From positions 62,001-126,000 of the forward strand of contig SADC01001370.1 of NCBI GenBank assembly GCA_004194705.1: 64,000 nt of DNA, read 5' to 3'. Each line of letters starts with the position of its first letter. Within the stretch, counting starts at the first letter, position 1. A model generated the notes under the pieces. That model did not search any database, was not told where the DNA came from, and saw only the letters and a list, made by a program, of their open reading frames with translations. Made by a program: the position numbers and the translations under genes. Shown here one piece after another: positions 1 to 12,510 of the stretch. The DNA comes from Ditylenchus dipsaci. Taxonomy: Eukaryota; Nematoda; Chromadorea; Rhabditida; Anguinidae.

Positions 1-1737
1 ACTTTTGTGCGATAAAGAGCGTGGATTTGTTATACTTTTGGATGAGAGTAAAGTCGAAGCTCCTGGAAATGGCGCGGGTTTACACTTCTTTAGTTTATTT
101 CCAATTGGTTCCTAAAATTACTGTTCCTGCTCTTTTTAGCAGCAAATTAGCCACTGTTTTTTTGAGTGGCTCAAAGGATTGAAAATCGATTTATTCTATT
201 TCCATTCTACAGTCAACCTAAAAATTTTAAAGTTTCAATAATTTTTGCCAGCTTTCTTTTGTCAGTTCAGTCCTGATAATCGCGAAAATTTCAACTTAGC
301 CGATAATTTAGAAATAAAAACGGGAATTCATGGAGCCAATGCAATTTTACCTTGGCCACAGAGAGACAAAATCAAAAGAACCCTTGAAAACCATGAAAAA
401 TTGTTTTTAAAAACCAATCTAAAAAAGTCTAAGTGAGTCCAAGATTCTTTAGTCTTGCCGCAACGACATTTTTTTGAAATTAGGTTGCCGGTATACCGAC
501 ACTCATTTAGACTCTTTCGGCTACCATAGTGTATGATCCGAGATCCTAATGATTTTGCCTATAGTTTTTGGAAAGCTGTTAATCATTTTCCATGGAGCAG
601 CAGCAATAACTCATGACTTTGGCAAAAGCAGTCAAGCAGCAAATAGAAATTTACTCAAAAGCAAGCCTTTATTGCTTTTTGCATAAATTAGTTGGGAGAA
701 GAGATAGTAGTAGGCCAGAGGCACTAGGCTTGTTTAGACTTCTGCTTTTTCGTGTGATCATCCAGCTTGTCTGCCCATCCAGCCAGGCTCGATGTCTCAT
801 GGAGAGGGCACTGCCAACCATGATCTATGCTGAGTTAGTGTGCCTACCAACCCCCCCCTTCTCTTGCAGTCTAAAAGGGCAGACACACCCTTTTCCCTCT
901 GCTGCTACTTGGAAATGCGAAATCACATGAGGCGGCGGCGGTCATCCCTGGTATTCTCTATGCTGTATTCTATTTGCTGACTACCCTTTGCCTCTGCTGG
1001 TGTTGTGGATCAGGCGCTTTGAGAGAAACTCTGCTACCCTTTTTATTCTTCTGGTTCCTTGTTGGCTGCTGCTGTTGCTGGTGGTGATGCATTGTGTGCA
1101 TACATGCATTTAGGGCAGGCATGAAAAAATTAACCAAAACACTTGGTTCCAGCACTGCCGACAGCAGCAATTTCCTATTTACCTCTCAAAAACAAACTTA
1201 ATTGCTGGTTACAATCGATATGTTTATGTGTGAGAGCAGAGGTAAGCAGTAAGGCTGGTTGAACTTTATGCGCGCGCAAGCACTGTTTTTGTTTATGAAC
1301 TATTGCTCTTTTATTGATTCCAGCGCTGCTGCTACTACTACTACTGAAAACTGGTTGTTGTGTGTATGTATGTGCAGGGGAACATCCCCTGTTCTATTGT
1401 TGGTTGTGGATATGAAAAAGCTTTTTCCACCAACAAAATCCATAGACGCCACATATCTGCTCCTTGCATTCTTGCTCCATTTTTGTAACCAACCAACACG
1501 GGAACCAATCTAATAGGCAATTGTGGTGCTTGATGAATTGTTGATTGTTTGTATGCAAACACTTGCTACCACAAACACCACTATTTATGCACTTATTTCG
1601 TATGTGTGTGAATTAATGCTAAATTTAGATGGAAAATTGTGTTATTTATTGTTCTGAAAGTGGCAAAAATGTGTTTGTCAACAGGTAGAAACGAACTTTC
1701 GCAAGATTGGCAAAAAATAATGTATTTTCGACCCTAT
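1..1737. other. non-coding spacer
   Basis: No exon with coding character and flanking splice signals was found on either strand. The stretch is AT-rich with pyrimidine tracts and short TG/CTG-type simple sequence around 1060-1090 and 1325-1350. The short open frames are unrelated to any family I know and have no consistent splice context. Confidence 0.5.
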
Positions 1738-1966
1738 TATAGAATACCCCCCCCCCCACTCTAAAAAATTTTTCTTTTTAAAACTCGAGTAAAGAGTACC
1801 CAAATGCATGTCCCAGATCCTGGAAAAAGTGCGTAAGACATTTATCAGTCACAAGTTCCGCACGCTGGCCTACCTCAGAGCCTAAGGGCTAAGCCTAAAC
1901 TTTTGTTTTAAAGGGTAGTTACAGCAATTTCGGGGAGGTCAGATTTTAGGGGGGGGGTATTCTATA
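1738..1966. repeat. dispersed inverted-end element with C/G runs
   Basis: The left end reads TATAGAATACCCCC and the right end reads GGGGGTATTCTATA, so the unit has short inverted ends with homopolymer runs. The interior, including a GCCTAAG-rich part, resembles 48060-48190. The ends also resemble those at 16243-16455 (CGTATTCTAT, CCCCCCTCC). This is a small non-autonomous DNA element family of unknown superfamily. Confidence 0.55.
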
Positions 1967-2366
1967 CTAGCGCCGTATTTTCTCTAATATAAGCCTCCCT
2001 GCGTTGTATTCTAAGACCCTTTTTATTTAACTTATAATAAAGAGCAATAACTTGTTAGCAAAAAAAGTAACAGCAAATATAATTGATGTTCATCTGAAAA
2101 TTTGTATCGATACAGAATGCGGAAAGCTAAAACAAGCCAAAACTTCCAAATTTTGCTGCCGGTCAGAATCCTAATATTAAGTATTTCGCCGCGGTTAAAA
2201 TCCTAAAATTCCAGATTTTTCCGCAGGATTTTTCCCGAGGTTAAAATCCTGAAATTTGGGATTATTGCCTACCGCCAAAATAACAACAGGGTGACAAAGG
2301 AAAATGTTCGCAAATTGATCATTTTGATCCAATGGAATAACTTTACTTGTGTTAATATGGTGCATA

Positions 2367-2414
2367 GACGTTTCGCCCATATTTGGACAAATGTCCAAAT
2401 ATGGGCGAAACGTC
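2367..2414. repeat. perfect 22-bp-arm palindrome
   Basis: Arms at 2367-2388 and 2393-2414 are exact reverse complements around a 4-base loop (AAAT). The left arm begins GACGTTTCGCCCATATTTGG. No gene overlaps it. It could form a cruciform or be the core of a decayed foldback element. Confidence 0.85.
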
Positions 2415-4014
2415 CTTTACCGTTAATATGCGGTCTTTCTTTTTTTTAGCATGTTTGTATGCTGTTATTGCTTATTCTAACAAGCTATTCCTTTCTAAGT
2501 CGCTGGTTGTATTTGTTCAAGGAATGACAGAAAGAAGACCAAAGTATAACAACAATTTTGGAAAAATAAAAATATTTACCTCTATACTTTTGACTTCAGT
2601 TTCCTCATTTCGAGAAAAAAATTAGAAAAACAACATATTGTTGGCTACATTTTAGTCTATTTGGAATCGCCAAATATTCTTCTTCGCTTAAAAATAATCT
2701 TTTTATTCAAGTTTTTATGCACTTTTACACGTTTTCGGTTAACTTTATATATTTTACTTTCACATTTCAATAGTCCCCACATACCTTTTGTATTATTTCA
2801 CTGCTTTTTCACTAATACCAACAAGTAGTTATTAGGAAGAAATAAATACAGCTAACTTTTTGAGGAGAGACTAAAACAAATGTATTTTGTAAAGGAAACA
2901 CTTTTTATGTTTGTAAACTTTTCTGCGATTAATCGACTTAGCGTTAGTTTTGTTTTTGGCACGTTATCTTTCCATATTTTTTAGAATGAATCAGGATTTA
3001 TCAATTTGGGATAACAGGGAAAGTAAATCGGCTACATAACAAAGCTTTTTTTATCGTAAACACAAAAACGGTCAGCACCGAGGTGCTCTTTTAAGTAATA
3101 GAGAAAAAAAAATCAAGCAAACCCTTGACAATTTTTCACAAATTTCCTTGCTTTTTTGCACCACTCTAAATAACAATACGTCGACAAAAATATATTTTTG
3201 TTTTGTTCTTTCTTCGAAGAACTTTTCAGTCAAGACTTCATGAAATCCGAAAAAAAAAAAAGAATAAATTGTTAAAAGATAATGTTACAAATTTTTTTTG
3301 TTTAAAATGGCAAAAAAGGAAAAGTTATGTTTAGGAAGTGTTGCTCCTTTTGCAAAAATTGTTGTAAGAGGAAAGTGTAATTGAATGGTTGTGTTTCACA
3401 CCCAAACACCTTTGTCAAACCTACGGCCATACTCTGTCCCCCAAAAACAGTCTTTGAGAGCTGTGTGATGGAAGACCACTAGTCGGTTACAAAACCAGGG
3501 CGAGGAACTCCTTCTCGATTGCAGGTGTACATCGATGTTAAAACTAATTTGTTATTCCTATTGCTTTTTAAGCAGCACCACCACCAAGACCAACAACTAT
3601 TCTAGTGGTGGGGTTGATGAGGTGGTGGTGTCTTGTGACTACTTTGATACTCACCCCCACCAATTTAATTAATTTTGTTGTTTATTTGTTGTGTGTGACT
3701 TCCCCACGTTTGGGGTCTTCTTGCTTCTCCTCAGCAAACCAGTCACTCTCCAAACTTTGGCCTTTTTGTTGCAGATAAGCAGCAGTTTCTGCAGCTCATG
3801 AGACTCAATGACCAAGACTTTTTTTAATGCTTGCAGAGTATTAGTGTTTTTCTAGCTGACAGGCAAAATTTATGGGAACTGTCCTGTTAGCCAGACTATT
3901 TCTCAAATTGTTGATACTTTTTTAAATAAAAGCACCTGTTTATGTAGAAATAATTTTGGGCGATTCGACCAAGTGTCAAAAATTTCATTAAAAATTTGAA
4001 TCACTTAGCAGACT

Positions 4015-4123
4015 TTAAAAAAAAATGCTTGGTTTCAAAGGTATGACCTAAAGCTGGATCGTCCTGATGTGGAATGTTGAAATTCCAACTTTAGGTCATA
4101 TCATGAATACCTAGCATTTTTTG
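4015..4123. repeat. imperfect inverted repeat
   Basis: Left arm (about 4016-4058, containing GGTATGACCTAAAGCTGGA) and right arm (about 4083-4122, containing TCCAACTTTAGGTCATA) are imperfect reverse complements with a short centre. It looks like a small MITE or remnant. Confidence 0.6.
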
Positions 4124-4403
4124 AAATGCAAAAAAATGCACAAAATTTCAGCTGCTAGATGGCATCGCGAAAAACTTCGCACATGAATATTTACTTTTAT
4201 TGACAAAATTATCAAAATTTATAAATAAAAAGTTCTGTCGAGCGTGCCGTACACCAAAGTTTCTTGCTGGTATTTCAATGTGAGTGGAAATCGATTCCGT
4301 GTCGGGATGCTATACATTTTTTTCATACTTTTTTGCTCTTCGGCATCCTGTTGCTAAAATTACGAAAACCCAAGTGTGCAGTTTAAATTAGACTAAATTT
4401 TTA

Positions 4404-4446
4404 ATCTCCGTGCCAAAGGCTGTGAGTTCGATTCCTGGTGCATACC
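4404..4446 (+). repeat. tRNA-like B-box fragment
   Basis: The stretch contains TGTGAGTTCGATTCCTGGTG, which resembles a tRNA T-arm (pol III B-box GWTCRANNC). No matching acceptor or anticodon arm is present, so it is a tRNA-derived remnant rather than a gene. Confidence 0.35.
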
Positions 4447-5940
4447 ATCCAGTTTCCCTCCCGCAAAGAGATGTGTATCTGTGTAATGCCTTATCATGTA
4501 GCCCATCTGCATCGTAATTCTTGTTCCTTTTGCTCTCCAATCAAAGCTGTCAATAGCACTCAATTTATAAAAGAGGAGGCCAAACAATGTAAGCTATCAA
4601 AAAAAAAAGACCTTTGGCCCATATAGTCCCAATTGCCGGACAGGAGGGTAATGGTGGTGGTGTGGGGTGGCGGCGGCGGTGGTAGAGCCTCCTAGACAAT
4701 AGGTCTGTCTATGTGCAAATCCCCTCGCCACCCTCCACCACTCAGATTTCTTTTGCATTTTCCCCGAAAAAGTGGTGTGTGGAGGGTGGGAATCAAGAAA
4801 AGGGGAATTTGAGAGAATCGCCGAAGCGTCGCCAACAGGGAATGTGTGTGTGTGACTAGGTGGACAGAGTGACAAACACACATACCCTCCCCTTTTTTTC
4901 TCTCTCCAATGTTCTTTTGCATTAGTTTTCTGGTCTGCAGGCCGCCCTGGTTGGACTGGCTGGGTAGGTAGAGACACACACAGCAAAATCGAATTGGTGG
5001 TAGTGTGTTGGAGGGGGTTGGTGAGTGCGTGTGTGACATACAGCACAATAATTGCTTCATCGCACTTCTTGTTGTTGTTGTTCAGCGTGTGTGTGCTTGC
5101 TTTTCAACTTTTTGGGATCCAAGGATCCGGGTAGATAGGATCGATTGGGTATATCAACTTGTTTGTTTCCTACTTGTTATTTTCAACTACTGCGAGAACT
5201 TTAGAGCAATTTTTCAGTTTAGTTTTTGAAAGTTGAGATTTGGAGCTTACTGTGTAAAATAGAGACACATTTTTATTATGTCTTTAGGATAAGTTTATTT
5301 GTTCACTGTAGCTTTCCACGTAGTGCTTAATTTCAAATATTTTTTTGAAGCCATACTTGGCAAATTTGAGAGACCTTTTTGTATTTATTTATGAATACAA
5401 CCAAGTTTTTTGGGCTAGATTTCGAGTGGTAATTTACATCTGAAAATATACAATATTGTGCTCAAAAAGTTAAGTGGGGTTTTGACCGCCATTATTTTCA
5501 GGTAATTATCCAATTTTGATGTCTCCAAATTATTCTACAGTCCTAAGCGAAAAAACCAACTTAGTTTTTATGGGTCCCTGTGCATTAAATTATATATTTG
5601 TTTTCCCCTCTAATTTTTATATTTTAAGTTTTTCCCAATGTTTTATATCCCAAATTGTCTTGTTTGCCCGCAAATAATCTTAATTTGTAGAAATTTTAAA
5701 AAGTCATTGGCCAAAATGAGCAAGCAATATATTGTCGTGCAGAGTATTGGCAGAACAATAAAACCCATTTTGATTGATAGGAATATATTTGTGTGTGTAA
5801 GTCTATAATAGTGGACTTAGCAACAGCAGCAGCATTTTATCTCTGCATTGTTGCTGGCTACTATTATTGATTTGTGGGTGGGAAACTCGTGATTGTTGTC
5901 GGCAAAATGATGTAACAATATTTGATGTGTGTGTTTGCAG

Positions 5941-6240
5941 AACATCAGCAATCACTTTCACACACACTCAGGATGGATTCTAACACTGCTATGTCTACTA
6001 TGCTCTGGAATTTGGTTGGTTTTATACCACTTTTATCAATCTTCAAAGCCCTATCTACCGCTGTCTTTTTCAGAGGAAGGAATGAGCGAGTCTGATTCGT
6101 TGGGAACAAGCTCTGCAGGTTTGTCAGCCACGAAAATTTTGCATACATTATTTTTATAATCTGAATTGCAGGTTCGGAAAGCGATCCCCTTTCTCTGCTT
6201 CTAGCTAGCATGACCCGTCCACTTGGTCCGCCTATAGCTG
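5941..6240 (+). other. candidate 5' exons of the ncl-1-like gene
   Basis: Three small exons can be drawn: 5941-6014 (after TTTGCAG), 6074-6118 (after TTTTTCAG, donor GTTTGT) and 6172-6240 (after ATTGCAG, donor GTTAGT). An ATG at 6082 opens a serine/acid-rich N-terminus ([13 protein letters not shown]...) that continues into the third exon and ends in phase 1. The RING exon at 7653 needs phase 0, so either a small exon between 6241 and 7652 is unseen or a base is missing. An ATG at 5973 opens another short frame that stops early in the second exon. The true start codon is therefore unsettled. Confidence 0.5.
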
Positions 6241-9200
6241 GTTAGTTGGAGCTTTTATACTTTTTTAAAATTTAAATGGAAACTAGTCTTGCCACTCAAT
6301 TTAAATTCAAACCAGATTTGAGGATATCATTTTGAAATTTTTTCCTTTTTAATTATTTTTAAAAACTCACATTACAGGCCAATGAATTGACCTGATTTTA
6401 AACGGTCATAACTTTTTTTCTGGCACAATCTCGTATTCCGTTTTGACAGATCAGCTTACATCAAACAACGAATTCATTTGTTATATGATGTCAAAATTAT
6501 GAGTGTGTTTGTCTGGTGTAGGGTTGTCTCGAGATAGATACAGGGTCTAAGCCACAGTCGAGAATAAAGCGTAGATTGTGTTTTCCATATCAGATGTCCA
6601 ACCAATGTAAAGCGATTGCAGAAAACCGTTTCTAAAGAAGGAGCCTACAAAAAGTTATGGCCATTTGAAATATTCGCAATTTATTTTTGATTGTTCTCTT
6701 TTAGAACTCTTTTTTATGATCTGATGCGAGAAAACCCCAACGCGATCTTTTAAATTAAACGGCCGAAAATCGGATTCTTATTTGAGATTTTCAAACTTTA
6801 CTGCAAAATTCTAATACTTATTTAATTGACAATCTCAGTGTGGTAAATATGGCACCAAAAGTTGCCAAGTTTTTATTGTCTAGTGTGGTGCAAGATTAGT
6901 ATATTGGTGGTGGTGTTTAGCCTCTACCTCGCTGCTGACCACCACCACCATCTTGTGCAATTAATCTAGCAGTAGCAGCCCAGATGGTCTATTCCTTCTA
7001 TTGTTTGTTTATATCGAGTTAGACTAGCACAGCAGAAATGGCTACTACTTCATTGAATAGCCCAAATAAATCTGGGGGATTTTCGCAAATCAGCTAGACT
7101 TCTTTGGTGTGTCAGCCAAGAGGCTTGCAAAATAAACAATAGACTAGATTTATTTCCAAGGGTTTTGCAAACACTAAAGTGCTATTATTAAATGGGGTCA
7201 AAATACATACATCAATATATATAGTTAAGTTCATTTCAGCCAAATAAATTGTTAAATTTAGGAATGCCTGTGCTGTCTGGTAACATGGGACTAGCACCAA
7301 CACCCCTCCATTCAAAGATCAAGTACTATTTTTTGCAATTTTCAATGTAGATTTTCCTGAAGAGGTCCAGAAACACTTTTCTTTTTTAATTCTTGAAGCT
7401 AGAGCTGGATCCGGTCAGAGTACCGAATAAATTCCGGTTAACCATTAACAAAAATCCAAGAAAGCCAAGTTCTTGCCAATATTCACAATGAAATAAGCCA
7501 AAAATTAGTTTTGAAAAAGATCGGTTTTTTAATCGACCGTTCCAGAAAAAAGTATTTTAGAGGCGGATTTAGACCATAAAAAATTTTCGGAAAACTCAAA
7601 CACTTCTTGGCTCACTTCACTTTGTATCCATTTTGAATTTTGTAATTTTCAGGTGGTGAAATGCCCAATCTGCATGGAGTCATTTCGACAGCCCAAGGTT
7701 TTGGCTTGCTTTCACAGCTTCTGCAAGGTTCGGTTCTAGTTGTTAAACTTTAGCATTTTAACAATGAAATAAATTTCAGAACTGCTTGGAACGCCAGCTG
7801 GACACTAACGACAATCGAATAGTGTGTCCACAGTGCCATGTGGAGACCCAGCTGTCCGCCCAGCTAGGAATTGATGGACTGTTAAGTGACTATGGTCTGG
7901 AGAATGCAGTCAATAGGGCAGCGGCTGCAGCTGCTGCTCTCAACAACGGCGCTGATGACAAGGGATTGATTTTTGGATCGCCCAGCAGCACTTCTTCCAC
8001 ACCACCTATTGGAGATCTCTGCAATGACCAGGTTGGTGGTGATGGCTGAAAACATACAAAATACATACAAACAAACAAAAAAAGATAAAGGATTCAAATT
8101 ATATATAATATTCAATTATATAATCCAGGTGAATACCCAGCATGTACTTAGGTATAATTCAAATTATATACCAAACTTCTTGTCCACCCAGTTGACTTTT
8201 TTCAAATCCTCAAAATTGGAAACTTTTTTGGGCTCGATCTCGAGATTAACCGAAATCTAAAAATTGGAGTCGTTCAAGTATGTGGTATTTAAGAAAATGC
8301 GATAAGTATAGATGTAAAATTTTTCTGTTCTGAGTTTGTTATAAAATCATGTCAAAACATCAGACAATAACTGTATATTTCATATTGTAGAACCCGAATG
8401 CCGTGACAGTAGCCTCCACATGCACTGGTTGCAAGAGTGGAGAAAGTGCCACGGCCTACTGCTGTGACTGTTCCCACCATTTGTGCGCCAACTGCACTCT
8501 GGCTCATCGGTAATTCAGCAACTTTTAGCAACACTCTGAGCATAATATTGGTCTTTGCAGATACATGCACTGTTTCGAGGGCCATCGAGTGGAAGAACTG
8601 ACTGGCAACGAGTCAGAAGGAGGCAAAAGCCCTGACAGCCACAATGGTAGTTCGCACTGCAAGTGTCTGGAACACAGATCACAACCCTTGCGTTTCTTCT
8701 GCATCACTTGCAATCTGGTAAGTTACTAACTTTTTTTCAACACAGAGCCAGCTCGGTTAATTGTATCTTCAAGGGGGTAGACTCGGTCTTCGCAAAATCG
8801 GATGCACTGTTTATTAGACCTTAATAACAAGGGGATTTCGGAAATTTTTGAAACTTTACCCTTGGTCTCGCCTGTTGAATTTTCACTTGTGCTCAGGCGC
8901 AGGATAGGCCAGTATATGCTAGACTAGAGGAAAAGTAGTTTGAGCTTCCTGTTCATGTTTGAGTCTGTGCTAACCTGCACTGGCCTAAATTGGCCTAACA
9001 ACAAGCAAAAAAAGGCACGAAGAAAAATTCGACAGATACCCATCCGACTGTGCTGTTTTATTGGAAACACCGGTACATGGTGAAAACGGCGACCAGGCAT
9101 TTTCTATTATTAGTAAATTTGTCGCGCGACATTTTCTACTATTTTTCGGTGAAACTCGGTTCTTTCGCCCGAATTTCACCGAAAAATAGTAGAAAATGTC

Positions 9201-12200
9201 GCGCGACAAATTCTACCAATAGAAGAAAATGTCTGGTCGCCATGAAAACATTTAGCCGGCTATTTATGCATCATTTCAAGGAGTTAACTGTGTATATTTA
9301 GGCCATATGCCGTGACTGCACTCTGTCCGAACATGTGTCACCCGCCCACAATGTGGAGGCAATAGATAATGTTGCAGAGAAACAAATCGGTTTGATGGAA
9401 CAGCTCATCAATGAGGCTCGCAACAAGCAGTCCGAACTGCACGAGATCTTCCGTCTAATTGATGCAGACCAGAACCACTTGAATGCCAGCTTCCAACAGG
9501 CACAAAACAATGTGGATGAATCTGCCAATGTAAGTGGAGAAAATTATTTCCATATGTGTACTATTGAATAAAACAAAATCTAATTTCAGTGTTTGATCCA
9601 ATTGGTGCAAGAAACTCGCAAAGGAATCTCTAAAGAGTTGGAAGCAATGTTCGGCTACAAACAGGTATCATTTGCATCCAACTCGTAACTTTCTCGCCAC
9701 AGTTTCAAGGGTTTTTTTAATTGTGCTTGACCCAATTTTCAAATGCTGCTTTCAGGCGAGTTTCCATCCATTTTGAAGCTTATTTTACTGGCTACAAAAT
9801 GGATGGTAACTTGCCTCGGAGCAGTCTTTAAAAATCACGCTTTTGAATCAGGGGTGCCCCAGAGCTAAAGGTCTTACGGTATCTTTTTTCACTGAATTAT
9901 TTTGATTTTGCAGCTCCAACTGACCATCATCGACAAAGAAGTGCAAAAGATGACCAAGAAGATGGCACAAACCATTGAATTCACTCAGCGCTTGCTGAAG
10001 TACTCTTCGCCCACTGAAGTGATGGTGTTCAAGCCCCTGCTAGACTCTCGTCTTCAGGGCTTTCTTAACTTCAATGCTGATGCCAACAACTTCTTGCACA
10101 CTTCTTGCGAGATTGAGACTCAGCCACTAAATGTTAACCAAGCCAGACAGGCCATTCTCCAGCTCATGAATAGCATGCCTAGCCAGGATTCTTGGGGGCT
10201 GCCTAACCAGCAGCAACGCCAATCCTCTTCCCTCTGTTCCCCTACAATGGCAGTGCAGTGATTGCGCCCATTGGAAGGCCCTCATCTCGGTATGTTGATC
10301 TCGTCACTTTTGCGAAATTCGTGAGGGACAACGCGGTTTCAGCCAAAAAAATAAATTTTGGATGAAAAATAACAAATAAGAGCCAGAAAAAATGATTGCC
10401 ATATTGCAGACAGCGTTCTCCGCCGGCCGGAGGCTTTGCCCACCATTCCAACTTGGCCCATTTCATGGCTTCAGACTCCAACCTGTTGAGTGCCAACAAG
10501 CACGATTTTGAGCACAGCCACTCTCTCAGCTCTGCAGGACAGATGTTGCAGGGAGGCGGCAATGCCACCACCATGGGAATTCCAATCCACCACCATCACC
10601 ACCATTTGGAACATGGTCTCAACAGTATTGGAGCTAGTGCTCCAGCTGGATCCACGCTGTCTGCCCACATGGCAGCTGGAGGGACAGACTCATCAGCTAG
10701 CACTACTACTGCCTCAATCTTCAACCAGTATGAGAAGTGGTCAGCAGGCTTGGACCCATCGGCTTTGGGCGCTCTCTCACTCAACGATCCCGACACCATC
10801 ACTGACTTGAGTATTTTGGCTAATAGCACTGATAAGTTGGGCAATGGAGCTGGTGGCAACTTCCCCTTGTATCCACCTAGATCGCAGATCAAAAGACAGG
10901 TGAGAATTTGATGCAAACACAAAGTTGTAGTGGAAAAAATCAGAGGTTTTAACAAAGTTGCTTCTGGATACAACACAACTTCTCATACTCGACCCCCAGC
11001 TGGTTTTAACTATTTGAGGTCACTTTTTGGTCAATTGAGCAAAATTATTGGACCTAGCCGGGGGTCAGGCTGAGCTTGCACCACTATATCAAGAGGCAAC
11101 TATCGGAAAATGAAAAGACTGAAGAATAATACAAAAAAATATTTTGGGTTTTAAATTGTTCAATTATTTAAAAAAAACATGCCATCGGCTAAATATTTTA
11201 TCGGTAAATACTAATTCCTATTTTCAGAAGATGACCTATCACTGCAAATTTGGCGAGTTCGGTGTTATGGAAGGACAGTTCACTGAGCCTTCTGGTGTTG
11301 TGGTAACATTTTTCTAAAGTCCAATCATTTGAGATGAAAACCTTCTGTGTTTTGCAGGTCAATGCACAACAGGACATAATAGTTGCAGACACCAACAACC
11401 ACCGAATTCAAGTGTTCGACAAAGAGGGTCGTTTTAAGTTCCAGTTCGGAGAGTGTGGCAAACGTGATGGTCAACTGCTCTACCCTAACCGGTAATCTAA
11501 TTCACACCCTCAAATGCTGGTTTAACAATATACCTTTTATTACAGTGTGTCAGTCAACCGAGTAACTGGTGACTTCATTGTGACTGAACGCTCACCCACC
11601 ACCAAATTCAAATCTACAACCAGTATGGTCAATTCTTGCGCAAGTTCGGAGCCAACATCCTGCAACATCCTCGAGGCGTTTGTGTCGACTATGAAGGCCG
11701 TATCATTGTGGTGGAGTGCAAGGTTAGTGTAAAAAGAATGATGGGCTGTCGTTTTTATGCAATATAGGTGGACTGGGCAAATTTCAAATCTAAAATTTTT
11801 GCCACCCAAATATCTGGCATCATTGTTGTTACTTCAGGTGATGCGAGTCATTATATTCGACGCCTACGGCAACATTATCCAGAAGTTCAGTTGCTCTCGC
11901 TACCTAGAGTTCCCGAATGGAGTTTGTGCCAACGATAAAAACGAGATTTTCATCAGTGACAATCGTGCTCATTGCATAAAGGTAGAATAATTTTACAGTT
12001 AACAGCCTAATTTGATCCATCCAACTGTGTGCATTTCATAGGTGTTCAACTATGAGGGTCACTATGTTCGACAAATTGGAGGTGAAGGAATCACCAACTA
12101 TCCCATTGGTGTGGGCATCAATTCTCTCGGTGAAGTGGTGGTTGCTGACAACCATAACAATTTCAATCTGACACTCTTCAGCCAGGTAGTTACTTGCTAA

Positions 12201-12510
12201 ACCAGAGCTTCCAAGTAAACCTATTTCTCACAATTTTGGTGATTTTCACCTTCTTGGACAATTCTGACTTGAGATACCTGAAACCCACAAAATACTAAAA
12301 AGTTATGAAATATTTGTACCATTTAAGGACGGTACTATGTTGAATGCACTGGAGAGCAAAGTGAAGCACGCTCAATGCTTCGATGTGGCTCTGGTAGAAG
12401 ATGGCTCAGTAGTTTTGGCCAGCAAAGACTACCGGCTCTACCTCTACCGCTACCAGCAGCAGCCTCAGCAGAATGGACAAGGCAGTGGACTGATGGGCTC
12501 CCTCCAATGA
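6082..12510 (+). CDS. ncl-1: NCL-1/Brat-type TRIM-NHL protein (RING, two B-boxes, NHL)
   Basis: Exons: 6082-6118, 6172-6240, 7653-7727, 7780-8031, 8391-8509, 8561-8717, 9302-9529, 9590-9664, 9914-10289, 10410-10899, 11228-11302, 11358-11491, 11546-11722, 11838-11981, 12042-12185, 12328-12510. Domains in order: a RING finger split over two exons ([18 protein letters not shown]), two B-box zinc fingers (CTGCKSG...CANCTLAH and [13 protein letters not shown]), a coiled coil (9302-9664 and the start of the next exon), a low-complexity linker with a six-His tract, then a C-terminal NHL propeller ending in [14 protein letters not shown]. The propeller matches the Brat/NCL-1 family closely ([42 protein letters not shown]). 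A RING, absent from Drosophila Brat, is as in nematode NCL-1. Known family role: RNA-binding translational repressor limiting rRNA output and nucleolar size. Two one-base deficits break the frame, at 10203-10237 and about 11586-11596; with them allowed, 877 codons follow the RING start. The join of the 5' exons is uncertain. Confidence 0.9.
6375..6690. mobile_element. IS630-type MITE remnant in ncl-1 intron
   Basis: The segment shows the same internal layout as 29515-29873 and the left part of 60075-60560: a GTCATAACTTTTTTTCTGG block near the left, an ATATGATGTCAAAATTA block in the middle and an inverted AAAAGTTATGGCC block at about 6650. The ends have decayed, so boundaries are approximate. 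Confidence 0.45.
9082..9250. mobile_element. foldback MITE in ncl-1 intron
   Basis: Two arms of about 75 bases are near-perfect reverse complements, each carrying GTCGCGCGACATTTTCTA and GAAAAATAGTAGAAAATGTC. The outer parts GCGACCAGGCATTTTCT and AGAAAATGTCTGGTCGC also pair. It sits in the intron 8718-9301 between the second B-box exon and the coiled-coil exon. The self-complementary centre GTCGCGCGAC is a small palindrome inside each arm. Confidence 0.8.
9706..9850. mobile_element. foldback MITE in ncl-1 intron, relative of 41170-41362
   Basis: The centre holds inverted blocks GGCGAGTTTCCATCCATTTTG and CAAAATGGATGGTAACTTGC around a short spacer. The same plan with GCAAGTTAACCCTCATTTTG occurs at 41170-41362, so the two are members of one family. 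Confidence 0.6.

Larger units (their letters stand above)
1967..5940. other. non-coding region upstream of the ncl-1-like gene
   Basis: About 4 kb without a convincing exon. It contains a fragment of the CCGTATTT MITE end at 1973-1992, a perfect palindrome at 2367-2414, an imperfect inverted repeat at 4015-4123, a tRNA B-box-like fragment near 4404-4446, and a GGTGG/CA-rich low-complexity block at 4640-5050. Part may be promoter or 5' untranslated exon of the gene starting at 5941, because that first visible exon opens with a splice acceptor. Confidence 0.4.

Noticed and set aside
4597..5060. Long overlapping minus-strand open frames with His/Pro/Thr-rich products
   Set aside because: They translate a GGTGG/CA-rich low-complexity block in two frames; no domain and no splice context.
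7033..7093. Possible small ncl-1 exon starting ATGGCTACTACTTC
   Set aside because: It has an acceptor-like CAG but runs into TAG before any GT donor, so it cannot bridge to the RING exon.
10490..10810. Alternative plus-strand frame in the ncl-1 linker exon
   Set aside because: It overlaps the phase-consistent frame, which links both neighbouring exons.
11540..11809. Minus-strand open frame opposite the NHL exon
   Set aside because: Antisense shadow of the conserved NHL coding sequence.
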